From NCBI GenBank assembly GCA_903865895.1, contig CAIPLM010000042.1:1-57354 (forward strand): a stretch of 57,354 nucleotides of DNA, in the 5' to 3' direction. Below, piece after piece: positions 23,929-31,453 of this stretch. The translations under genes were made by a program, and so were the position numbers. Below the pieces are notes generated by a model. The model was not told the origin of the DNA and searched no databases. It saw only the letters and a program-made list of their open reading frames with translations. Source of the stretch: an uncultured Rhodospirillales bacterium (GTDB taxonomy: Bacteria; Pseudomonadota; Alphaproteobacteria; Acetobacterales; Acetobacteraceae). Numbering within the stretch: position 1 is the first letter of the stretch; the number at the start of each line of letters is the position of its first letter.

Positions 23929-25235
23929 TTATACTTGTCGTAGATCGCCTGGGTGACGCGCTGGGCCTCGTCCATCGCGCGATCAAAGTCCCAGTTGTCG
24001 ATCACCACGCGCTGGCACATCTTGGGCACCACCCAATTATCCCAGGCGTCCGCGAAGGCGGCGTTATAGACGTCGGGGAAGGCCGGCGGCGTGCCGCGCT
24101 CGACGAGATCGAGCAGCCCGGCGTGGATGGCGTCCTTGCCGTCGAACACCGCGAATTTTGCCTGGGCCTTGGTCACCGGCCCGTAGATGGCATCCGCGTA
24201 ATAGGCGCTCATGAAGGCGGGCTGGGCGAGGTGCTCCAGCAGCGCGCGGGCGGCATCGGGGTTCTTCGAGGATTTCGGGATGGCGCGCACATTGGGGCCG
24301 ACCGCCGAGACGGTGCCCTTCGGCCCGGCCGGCAGCGACGAATAGAGCGTGGAATTGAACAGCTCCGGGTCCTGCGACTTGGCGGCGATGCCGACCGAGC
24401 CGGTATTGGCGATGAAGGCGGTCTGGCCGGAGAGATAGGCGTTGTTGTCGCCCGCGCCGTCCCAGGTGGTGTTGCCCGGCGGGAACAGCTTCTTGTCCCA
24501 GGCGTTCTTCACCCAGCGCAGATATTCCCGCGTGGCGTCGGACTTGATGGCGGCCTTGGTGCCGGTGTCGTCGGCGATGCGCCCGCCATAGGATTGCAGC
24601 ACGCCGATCTGGGTATTGCCGTCGCCGACATTCGAGAGCGCCAGGCCGAGCGCGTGGAAAGGCGGCTTGTTGACGGCGGCGGCCTGGGTGACCAACTCCT
24701 CCCAGGTGGAAGGCGGCTTGCTGAAGCCGGCCTTGGCGAGCACGTCATTGCGGCGCAGCAGCAGGTTGCCGGTGATGCCGAACGGCAGTCCGGTGCGGCC
24801 GCCGGCGATCTTGCGCGTGTCGGTGGCGTTCGCGGCGGCCGAATACCAGCCGCCCTGCGCCTTGCCGACGCTCTCGTAGATATCGTCGATCGGCAGGAAA
24901 ATGCCCTGGCGCGAGAGCAGCAGCAGCAGGTCCAGTCCCATGTCGAGCGCGTCAGGCATGGTGTTGGAGGCGACCGCGGCCGAGACCTTCTGCACGGTCT
25001 CGTTCTGGTTGATCATCACCACTTCGGCCTGGATGCCGTTATCGGTGCCCCATTTGCGCACGGTCTCGGCGAGCAGCTTGTTGGCCTTGTCGGAGAAAAT
25101 CAGCCCGCCCCAGAAGGTGAGCTTCGAGCCCTTCACCAGCGCCGGCGCCGCGAGCGCGCTGCGGGCGCCGAGCAGCCCGATGCCCGCGCTGGTACCGAGC
25201 AGTTTCCGACGAGTCCAGCCGTTTGTCTGACGCAT
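23925..25235 (-). CDS. Extracellular sugar-binding protein (Tat-type signal)
   Basis: A 436-residue family 1 solute-binding protein. The leader TRRKLLGTSAGIGLLGARSALA has twin arginines followed by a hydrophobic stretch and AxA-type cleavage, indicating Tat export. The mature part begins near APALVKGSKLTFWGG and has the usual family features (GNTTWDGAGDNNAYLSGQTA). The frame is open to 25370, but the ATG at 25235 with GAAGGGGAA before it starts the signal. It heads the sugar-acid cluster; given the dehydratase and aldolase downstream it probably binds a uronate or aldonate. There is no ATPase gene in the cluster. Confidence 0.9.
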   Translation of the reverse strand: MRQTNGWTRRKLLGTSAGIGLLGARSALAAPALVKGSKLTFWGGLIFSDKANKLLAETVRKWGTDNGIQAEVVMINQNETVQKVSAAVASNTMPDALDMGLDLLLLLSRQGIFLPIDDIYESVGKAQGGWYSAAANATDTRKIAGGRTGLPFGITGNLLLRRNDVLAKAGFSKPPSTWEELVTQAAAVNKPPFHALGLALSNVGDGNTQIGVLQSYGGRIADDTGTKAAIKSDATREYLRWVKNAWDKKLFPPGNTTWDGAGDNNAYLSGQTAFIANTGSVGIAAKSQDPELFNSTLYSSLPAGPKGTVSAVGPNVRAIPKSSKNPDAARALLEHLAQPAFMSAYYADAIYGPVTKAQAKFAVFDGKDAIHAGLLDLVERGTPPAFPDVYNAAFADAWDNWVVPKMCQRVVIDNWDFDRAMDEAQRVTQAIYDKYK

Positions 25236-25338
25236 GACGATTTCCCCTTCGCTATTGCCGCCGCGGCCGTTCCGACCGTTTCGCACGAGACTAGGCGCAG
25301 CGCGGGACCGGTTGCAACGGCCCCGCCCGCCTTTTGGA

Positions 25339-26475
25339 TCAGCGGTCGACGGCGGCGAACACCGCCGCACCGAGGCTGGCGCTGCGGGGATTGCCGACCA
25401 GGCTGCTGCCCATGCGGTTCATCACGTAGCCGATGGCGAGGCCGCGCTGGAGGTTGGCGCAGCCATAGGCGCCGCCCCAGCCGGAATGGCCGAAGGTCTC
25501 GGGGTCCGGCCCCCAATTCGGCAGCGTGTTGTAGGCGACGCCGCCCGCCCAGCGGCGCGGGCCGAGCAGCATGTCATCGCCGGTGAAGCGGATCTCGCGC
25601 AGCTTGTCGATGCCGGCGGGCGAGATCACCTGGGTGCCGTCGAGCGTGCCGCCATTGGCGATGGCGGCGTAGACGCGGGCGAGGCCGTGGGCGGAGGATT
25701 GGCCGTTGGCCGCGGGGATCTGCGCCGCGCGCCATGCCCGCGTATTGGGCGAGGTCGGCTGCGGCTGCGGGTTCTTGGTGGCGCGGGCGGGGATTTCCGG
25801 CGGGGCGCCGCTGCCGATGGTGGCGTTGGAGGGCGGCACGATCTCGCCCGCCCGCCAGTCATGCCCCTCGGCGAGGCCGATGTGGAAATCGGCGCCGAGC
25901 GGGCCTGTGAGCGCACCGCGCATGAAGTCGCCGGGAAGCTGGCCAGTGATGCGGTGGATCAGCTCGCCGAGCAGGAAGCCATGGGTGAGCGCGTGGTAGG
26001 AGGCCCCGGTGCCGGGCGTCCAGAACGGGGTCTGGGCGGCGAGGCGAGCGGTGGCGACGCTCCAATTATAGAGATCCTCCAGCGCGGTCGGCTCGGCGAA
26101 GCCGTTGAGCCCGGCCTGGTGGGACACCAGATGACCGACGGTGACGGCGCCCTTGCCGCCGGCGGCGAATTCCGGCCAGTGCTTGGCGACCGCATCGTCG
26201 TAGGAGATACGGCCCTGATCGACCAGCATGGCCAGCGCGATCGAGGTGATGCCCTTGCTGGCGGACCACACGTTGATCAGCGTGTCACGCGCCCAGGGCT
26301 TGGTTTCGGCGGCATCGGCGTGGCCGCCCCAGAGGTCGACGACGCAGCGCCCGCGGACATAGACGGCGAGGGCGGCGCCGATTTCACGGTCATCTCCCTC
26401 CCGGGCGAAATTGGCGGCGAAGGCGTCGCGGACGCGTTCGAAGCCGGGGGCAACGGTGCCGGCGATGTCGGCCAT
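25339..26475 (-). CDS. Serine hydrolase, beta-lactamase/esterase (EstB) family
   Basis: A 378-residue penicillin-binding-protein-like serine hydrolase. The SxxK motif is SASKGITS (Ser near residue 73), the Tyr motif is YHALTHG, and a GHSGWGG stands near the C-terminus in the KTG position. This pattern fits family VIII carboxylesterases and related class C-like enzymes rather than resistance beta-lactamases. No signal peptide is seen, so it may be cytoplasmic. Start ATG 26475 gives the natural MADIAGTVAPGFERV; the longer frame upstream is Arg-rich and not credible. It follows the orphan binding-protein gene by 20 bases on the same strand. Confidence 0.85.
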   Translation of the reverse strand: MADIAGTVAPGFERVRDAFAANFAREGDDREIGAALAVYVRGRCVVDLWGGHADAAETKPWARDTLINVWSASKGITSIALAMLVDQGRISYDDAVAKHWPEFAAGGKGAVTVGHLVSHQAGLNGFAEPTALEDLYNWSVATARLAAQTPFWTPGTGASYHALTHGFLLGELIHRITGQLPGDFMRGALTGPLGADFHIGLAEGHDWRAGEIVPPSNATIGSGAPPEIPARATKNPQPQPTSPNTRAWRAAQIPAANGQSSAHGLARVYAAIANGGTLDGTQVISPAGIDKLREIRFTGDDMLLGPRRWAGGVAYNTLPNWGPDPETFGHSGWGGAYGCANLQRGLAIGYVMNRMGSSLVGNPRSASLGAAVFAAVDR

Positions 26476-26495
26476 GGTGGTCTCCTTGGTGGGTG

Positions 26496-28082
26496 TCAGG
26501 TGCGCCGCACGTTCCAGAACAGCGCGAGATCGCATTCGACCACGCCGGTGAGGGACTTGCGGAAGGCGCTTTTCGGGCGCCAGAAGCCGAGCGGCACGTA
26601 GGGCACGTCCTCCCAGGCGAGGCGCTGGGCGGCTTCGAAGGCGGCCTGGCGGGCGGCGGGGTCGGCGGCGGCGAGCCAGTCTTCGTTGGCCTGTTCGGCG
26701 GCTTGGTTGGAGTACCATCCGGCCCAGCCGCCATCGGCGGGGCCGCGGGTGTAGTAGTTCACCGCGGGGTTGGCGACCGAGAGCGCGGCGGCGGAGGTGT
26801 GGAACAGGCTCCAGCCACCTTTGTCCGGCGCGTCCTTGGCGTTGCGGCGGCGCAGCATGGTGCCGAAATCGGTGTCGATGAGGTCAACGTTGAAGCCGAT
26901 CTTCTTCAGCAGGTCGGCGGTGAGTTGGCCCTGGCTGGAGATGAAGGTGTAGTCGGTCGGGTTGATGATGACGATCTTCTCGCCGTTGTAGCCGGCCGCC
27001 TTCAGCGCAGCCCTGATCTGGTCGTAGTTCTTCGGCGCCTTGGCCGCGGCGGCGCCGAATTCGGTCACCCCCGGCAGGCCACAGAGGAACATCGCGTGAC
27101 ACTCGGCCCATGCCTTGTCGTCACCGTGGATGGCCCGCATGTAGTCGTCCTGGTTCACCGCGTCCCGCACGATGCGGCGGATCGCCACGTTGTTGAAGGG
27201 CGGGTGCAGGAAGTTGAAGCGCATCACCGAGCCGAGCCCGTAGGGGGTGACGTTGCGGACGGAGATATCGGGGTGCTTGGCGAGTTGCGGCGTGAGGTCG
27301 AGCAGGGCGTATTCGTACCAGTCGATCTCGCCGCGCTGAATTGCCGCCGCCGCCGTGGCGGGGTCAGGGATGATCGACCATTCCAGCCGCTCGAAATGCG
27401 CCTGCTTGCCGCCCGAGGTCCAGTCCGCCGGCTCGTTGCGCGGCACGTAGGCGGCGTTGCGTTCATAGGCGACGCGGCTGCCGGAGGAGAATTCGGAGGC
27501 GATGAATTTATAGGGGCCGGAGCCGATCATCTCGGTGATCGGCTTGAACGGGTCGGTGCTCGCCAGCCGCTCCGGGAGAATATAGAGCGCGGTGACGGTG
27601 GCCTTGCCCAGCGCATCCAGGATCGGGCCCATCGGGCGCTTGAGGTGGATGCGGAAGGTTCGGTCGTCCACCGCCTCCATGCGGTCGGTGAAGGCGGCCA
27701 GCGACTGGCCGAAACTGTCGCGCGCCGACCAGCGCTTGATGCTGGCGATGCAATCCGCCGCGCGCACCGGCTCGTTGTCGTGGAATTTCAGCCCGTCGCG
27801 CAGCTTGAAGGTCCAGACGCGGCCGTTGTCGGAGACGCTCTCGCCCTCCACCATCTGGCGCTGCGGGCGGTTCTTGCCGTCGACGCCGTAGAGATTGTCG
27901 AACACCGCGAAGCCGTGCGAGGCGGAGACGCCGGCGGTGGTGATGGTCGGGTCGAGGAAGGAGAGGTTGGCGGAGGGCACGAAGCGCAGGGTTTTCGCGC
28001 GCATGTCCTGGGCGATGGCGGGGGTGGCGAGGGCGGCGGCGGTGCTGGCGAGCAGGGCACGGCGGCGCAGTCCGGTGGTCAT
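26496..28082 (-). CDS. Family 5 (peptide/nickel type) ABC solute-binding protein, orphan
   Basis: A 528-residue periplasmic binding protein of the DppA/OppA family. The leader has several arginines (TTGLRRRALLAS) then a hydrophobic run ending AIAQ, so Sec or Tat export. Core family features are visible: VWTFKLRDGLKFHDNEPVRAADC near 85-105, GSGPYKF, and a C-terminal YVPLGFW. ATG 28082 has AGGAGG eight bases upstream, which fixes the start although the frame is open much further. No permease or ATPase genes accompany it here; it sits between an MFS gene and a serine hydrolase gene. Ligand unknown: peptide, opine or glycoside are possibilities. Confidence 0.88.
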   Translation of the reverse strand: MTTGLRRRALLASTAAALATPAIAQDMRAKTLRFVPSANLSFLDPTITTAGVSASHGFAVFDNLYGVDGKNRPQRQMVEGESVSDNGRVWTFKLRDGLKFHDNEPVRAADCIASIKRWSARDSFGQSLAAFTDRMEAVDDRTFRIHLKRPMGPILDALGKATVTALYILPERLASTDPFKPITEMIGSGPYKFIASEFSSGSRVAYERNAAYVPRNEPADWTSGGKQAHFERLEWSIIPDPATAAAAIQRGEIDWYEYALLDLTPQLAKHPDISVRNVTPYGLGSVMRFNFLHPPFNNVAIRRIVRDAVNQDDYMRAIHGDDKAWAECHAMFLCGLPGVTEFGAAAAKAPKNYDQIRAALKAAGYNGEKIVIINPTDYTFISSQGQLTADLLKKIGFNVDLIDTDFGTMLRRRNAKDAPDKGGWSLFHTSAAALSVANPAVNYYTRGPADGGWAGWYSNQAAEQANEDWLAAADPAARQAAFEAAQRLAWEDVPYVPLGFWRPKSAFRKSLTGVVECDLALFWNVRRT

Positions 28083-28168
28083 GGCGCAATCCTCCTGGCC
28101 GACGTTGCGGCCTTGGGGCGCATCATGGGCGGGGATGCCGGGCCTGACAAGCAAGCCTGTGTGACGTT

Positions 28169-29332
28169 TCAGGCCGGGGCGCTGCGCAGAATTCGCCGCA
28201 GCGCGACGCAGAAGATCAAGATCGTCGCGGCATCGAGCAGGAACGCCATGCGGTAGCCGGCATGGGCGATCGCGAAGCCGATCACCAGCGCTCCGATGCT
28301 TTGGCCGAGGAACAGAACGAAGGCGAAGGCGGAGACCGCGGTGGCGCGGGCGTGTGGCAGCAGTTCGGTGGCGCGGGCCTGCATCACCCCGTGCAGCATG
28401 TAGAAACCGAGCCCCATCGCCGCCTCGACCGGGATGAACACCCACCATACCGGCACCAGCACCCCGGCGGCGACGGCGGCCGCCATCAGCAGCCCGCCGA
28501 CGAGCGCGCAGCCGCCCTCGCCGAGGCGCGGCACCAGGCGGCGGGCGTTGCGGGTATAGGCCAGCGCGCCGATGCCGAAGGATGCCAGCACCAGGCCGAC
28601 GCTGGCGTAGGACAGGCCGAATGCCTCGTGCATGTAGGGGGCGAGGAAGGGGAAGCAGCCCATCAGCAGCATGCCGTCCAGCATGCCGAAAATCAGGATG
28701 CGCCGCGCCCCGGCGTGGCGGGCCATGACGATGAAGTTGTTGAGGCTGAGGCTGCCGCCCTGGTTGCGCGGGTCCGGCAGATGGCGCCGGCGGAGCGCAA
28801 GTCCGAGGGCCAGACCGAAGCCGCCAATCGCCAGCAGCACGAACACCCCGCGCCAGCCGACATACTGGCCGAATATTCCGCCCAAGGGCCCGGCGACGAG
28901 CTGGGAGAGCACGATGCCGTTGAGGAAGCGGCTCAGCGTCACCTGTCGCTCGGCATAGGGCACCGCGTCCGCCACATAGGCCATGGCGACCGGGATAATC
29001 GCGGCACTCGCGGCCCCCGCCACCACGCGCAGCGCGGCGAGTGACAGCACGCCCGAGGCGAAAGCGCAGGCGCCGGTGCCGATGGCGAAGGCGACCAGCG
29101 CCCACAAAACCACGCGCAATTTTCCAACGCGGTCGCCCACTGGGCCGATGGCGATCTGGAACAGGCCATACGGCAGCGTATAGGCCGCCACCACCACGGA
29201 GACCGCGGGGACGGTGGTGGCGAAATCGGCGGCGATCACCGAGAGCAGCGGGTCAATCACCCGCGAGCCCGCCGAGGAGAGGAAACCCGCCGCAGCGAGC
29301 AGGAAGATCGGCAGGGCGACTTGGGCGTTCAT
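28169..29332 (-). CDS. MFS transporter
   Basis: A 387-residue major facilitator with about twelve membrane helices. The loop 2-3 signature is GPVGDRVGKLRVV near residues 62-75, and the A-type repeat continues in the second half. Size and pattern fit small drug/metabolite efflux or sugar-efflux transporters (DHA1-like). ATG 29332 (MNAQVALPIFLLAAAG) is preceded by GAAGG; an ATG 12 bases earlier is possible. It precedes the orphan binding-protein gene by 86 bases on the same strand. The substrate is not deducible. Confidence 0.88.
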   Translation of the reverse strand: MNAQVALPIFLLAAAGFLSSAGSRVIDPLLSVIAADFATTVPAVSVVVAAYTLPYGLFQIAIGPVGDRVGKLRVVLWALVAFAIGTGACAFASGVLSLAALRVVAGAASAAIIPVAMAYVADAVPYAERQVTLSRFLNGIVLSQLVAGPLGGIFGQYVGWRGVFVLLAIGGFGLALGLALRRRHLPDPRNQGGSLSLNNFIVMARHAGARRILIFGMLDGMLLMGCFPFLAPYMHEAFGLSYASVGLVLASFGIGALAYTRNARRLVPRLGEGGCALVGGLLMAAAVAAGVLVPVWWVFIPVEAAMGLGFYMLHGVMQARATELLPHARATAVSAFAFVLFLGQSIGALVIGFAIAHAGYRMAFLLDAATILIFCVALRRILRSAPA

Positions 29333-29405
29333 GCCCGCCTTCATGGCGGTGCACGGCCGGCCGGCGCAAGTGGCGTTGGGACAAGCGGGGTCGGGGCAGC
29401 CCTGC

Positions 29406-29888
29406 TCAGCGCGTCGGGATCGTGGCGCTGCCGGCTGCGGGGGTGGCGAGTTCCTTCCACAGCGCCGCCCCTTCCGGCCGATGACCGGCGGCATGCAGGC
29501 CCGAGGCGAGCAGCGACGAGGGGCTCATCACCATGGCGCGGATGGCGCCGCAGCCCAGCCGCTGGGCCAGCCCGTCCAGCTCGGCGATCAGCGCCTGCAT
29601 CACCGGCTCGGCATCCAGCAGATCGACCGCGACGAAGTGCTCGGCCACCAGCACGGGACCGCGCTCTAGGTCATCCTCGCGGCGATAGACGAACAGGCCG
29701 CAGGGAAGCGGCCGGGGTTTGCGGGTGACGACCATGATCCCCTCCCGCCCGGCCTTGCGGGGATCGGCGATACGGCGGGCGAACTGCAACCAGGCCTTCA
29801 GATCAATCCCGGGAATCGCCTCGCGAACCAGGGGATAGACACTGGGAGCCTGGTCCGGCCGCAAGGGATGACACGCGAAACCGGACAT
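29406..29888 (-). CDS. Unrecognised protein, possibly acetyltransferase-like (GNAT)
   Basis: A 160-residue cytoplasmic protein. It starts MSGFACHPLRPDQAPSVYPL, has a Pro-rich RKPRPLPCGLFVYRRED strand region, and a helix DAEPVMQALIAELDGLAQRLGC. The order of strands and the opening resemble a GNAT fold, but the acetyl-CoA loop (Q/RxxGxG/A) is not clear, so the assignment is tentative. The start could also be ATG 29900; neither has a clear ribosome site. It is divergent from the FNR-type regulator gene, with an FNR box at 29950-29963 about 61 bases upstream, so it is a candidate oxygen-controlled gene. Confidence 0.55.
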   Translation of the reverse strand: MSGFACHPLRPDQAPSVYPLVREAIPGIDLKAWLQFARRIADPRKAGREGIMVVTRKPRPLPCGLFVYRREDDLERGPVLVAEHFVAVDLLDAEPVMQALIAELDGLAQRLGCGAIRAMVMSPSSLLASGLHAAGHRPEGAALWKELATPAAGSATIPTR

Positions 29889-29949
29889 GAGGGTAACCAT
29901 TAGATGATGACGTGCCACCCCATGCTGTGCGATAGCTGATGCAAGCGCG

Positions 29950-29963
29950 TTGACGCAGATCAA
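29950..29963. promoter_or_regulatory. FNR-type operator (anaerobox)
   Basis: TTGAC-GCAG-ATCAA matches the FNR consensus TTGAT-N4-ATCAA at nine of ten positions. It lies between the divergent genes starting at 29888 and 30068. A TAGAAT at 30003-30008 could be the -10 of the regulator gene, placing the box near -58 to -61. The regulator encoded next door has the matching ExxSR recognition helix, so autoregulation is likely. Confidence 0.7.
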
Positions 29964-30067
29964 AGCGCGCGACGTTTCAAGACGCCGGGGAGTTCCAGTC
30001 CGTAGAATTACCGGCTATGACACGTGCATATTGGCGAGGCGGCGAAGAAAATTCGCCGATTGGTTTC

Positions 30068-30832
30068 ATGTCAGTTACCCGCGCCCGGCCGTTGCTTGTC
30101 GATCCCCATCGCAGCGGGAATGATTGCGCGCATTGCGGCGCCCGGGCTCACAGCGTCTGCAACGCCATCGATGCAAGGGACCTCGACCGGCTGGCCGCAG
30201 TGGCGGTGCAGCTCTCGGTCGAACCTGGCCGCAGCTTTATCGACGAGGGCGACCCGGCGGAAAGCTTCTTCAACGTCACCGCCGGCACCGCCAAGCTGTT
30301 CAAGCTGCTGCCGGATGGCCGGCGGCAGATCACCGGATTTGCCGGCCCCGGGCATTTCCTCGGCCTCGCGGTATCCGCCTCCTATTCGTTCAGTGCCGAG
30401 GCGGTGGAGCTGATGCGGATCTGCCGCTTCTCGCGGACCAAGCTGCGCACGCTGCTGGATGATTTCCCGGCGATGGAGAAGCGCCTGCTCGAAGTGGCCT
30501 CCAACGAGTTGGTGGCGGCGCAGGAGCAGATGTTGCTGCTCGGCCGCAAAACCGCGCGCGAACGGCTGGCCTCCTTTCTGATCGCCCGCTCCGAAATGCC
30601 GGTGCATTGCCTCGGCCACAAGCCGGGCAGCGCCGAGACGGTGCTGCTGCCGATGACCCGCAGCGACATCGCGGATTATCTCGGGCTCACCATCGAGACC
30701 GTGAGCCGCACGCTGACCAAGCTCAAGGGGGAGGGGCTGATCGAGATCCCCTCAACCGAGACCATCATCATCCGCCGCCATGTCGCGCTGGACGGCATCG
30801 CCACGGGGGTGGATTCGGGCGGGACTCGCTGA
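30068..30832 (+). CDS. Crp/Fnr-family oxygen-responsive regulator (FnrL-like)
   Basis: A 254-residue regulator. Cys20, Cys23 and Cys31 (CAHCGARAHSVC) have the C-x2-C-x7-C spacing of FnrL proteins, and Cys119 (RICRF) can be the fourth ligand of a [4Fe-4S] cluster, as in oxygen-sensing FNR. A cyclic-nucleotide-like beta roll spans about 40-130, a dimer helix about 130-155, and the helix-turn-helix about 198-219 with ETVSR, the FNR residues that read TTGAT. ATG 30068 is chosen to begin just before the cysteine cluster; ATG 30017 would add 17 residues. An FNR box lies upstream. It ends one base from the end of the convergent DUF1489 gene. Confidence 0.9.
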   Translation: MSVTRARPLLVDPHRSGNDCAHCGARAHSVCNAIDARDLDRLAAVAVQLSVEPGRSFIDEGDPAESFFNVTAGTAKLFKLLPDGRRQITGFAGPGHFLGLAVSASYSFSAEAVELMRICRFSRTKLRTLLDDFPAMEKRLLEVASNELVAAQEQMLLLGRKTARERLASFLIARSEMPVHCLGHKPGSAETVLLPMTRSDIADYLGLTIETVSRTLTKLKGEGLIEIPSTETIIIRRHVALDGIATGVDSGGTR

Positions 30833-30833
30833 C

Positions 30834-31256
30834 CTAAAGGAGCCCGAGGGCCGCGAGGTCGCGGCGCATTTCCTCGGGTAGCGTCTCGATGCCGGAGGCC
30901 GCGGCCGCGGTGCCGAGATCCGGCGGGGCGGCAGCGGGCTCCAAATAGCGCCAGCCCTGGAATGGCCGGGTCGGCCGTCCCGCGAGGGGCACCAATTCCG
31001 GGTCGAGATGGATCGCCGCGCAGGCGCTGCCGTCGTCCCAGGTGGCGGCGACGATATCGAGCACGCGCTGGCGCACCAGCATGCTGCCGGAAATCACCCA
31101 GTAGATCGAGCCGCCATCGATGACCTCCGCAGCGCGGCGGGGGAAATTGCGGGTCTGGTGATAGAGGGTGCCGGTGCGCGCCAGCCGCGCCGCCTGCCAT
31201 TCCCGCATATCATCGAGGTCCCTGGTGCCGACGGAGAGTTTGGCGATGTGAAGCAT
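30834..31256 (-). CDS. DUF1489 family protein
   Basis: A 140-residue cytoplasmic protein beginning MLHIAKLSVGTRDLDDMREW, which is the typical opening of DUF1489, a family found mainly in alphaproteobacteria. Later conserved stretches are YHQTRNFPRR and the WVISGSMLVRQRVLDI block. Function unknown; I recall no experiment. The frame is open up to 31418, but the family start at 31256 is clear. It is convergent with the FNR-type regulator, the two genes ending one base apart, and divergent from the EF-G-like gene with about 200 bases between, in which I see no further feature. Confidence 0.85.
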   Translation of the reverse strand: MLHIAKLSVGTRDLDDMREWQAARLARTGTLYHQTRNFPRRAAEVIDGGSIYWVISGSMLVRQRVLDIVAATWDDGSACAAIHLDPELVPLAGRPTRPFQGWRYLEPAAAPPDLGTAAAASGIETLPEEMRRDLAALGLL

Positions 31257-31453
31257 GACCGGGATGTGCGCCCGGACCGCAGCTTCGGCAAGGGCCGCGT
31301 GCGGGCCGATGGAGGCATGACAGAACGAAGACTCGCCACCGCGCGAAATCGCGCTAGCATCGCGGCACGGCGCCTCGCCGACGCGTTCTCTCGTGCCGCA
31401 CGGCGCCGGGACAAGCAACGAGGCCGCGCAGGCGGCCCGAACGGAGGCGCCTT

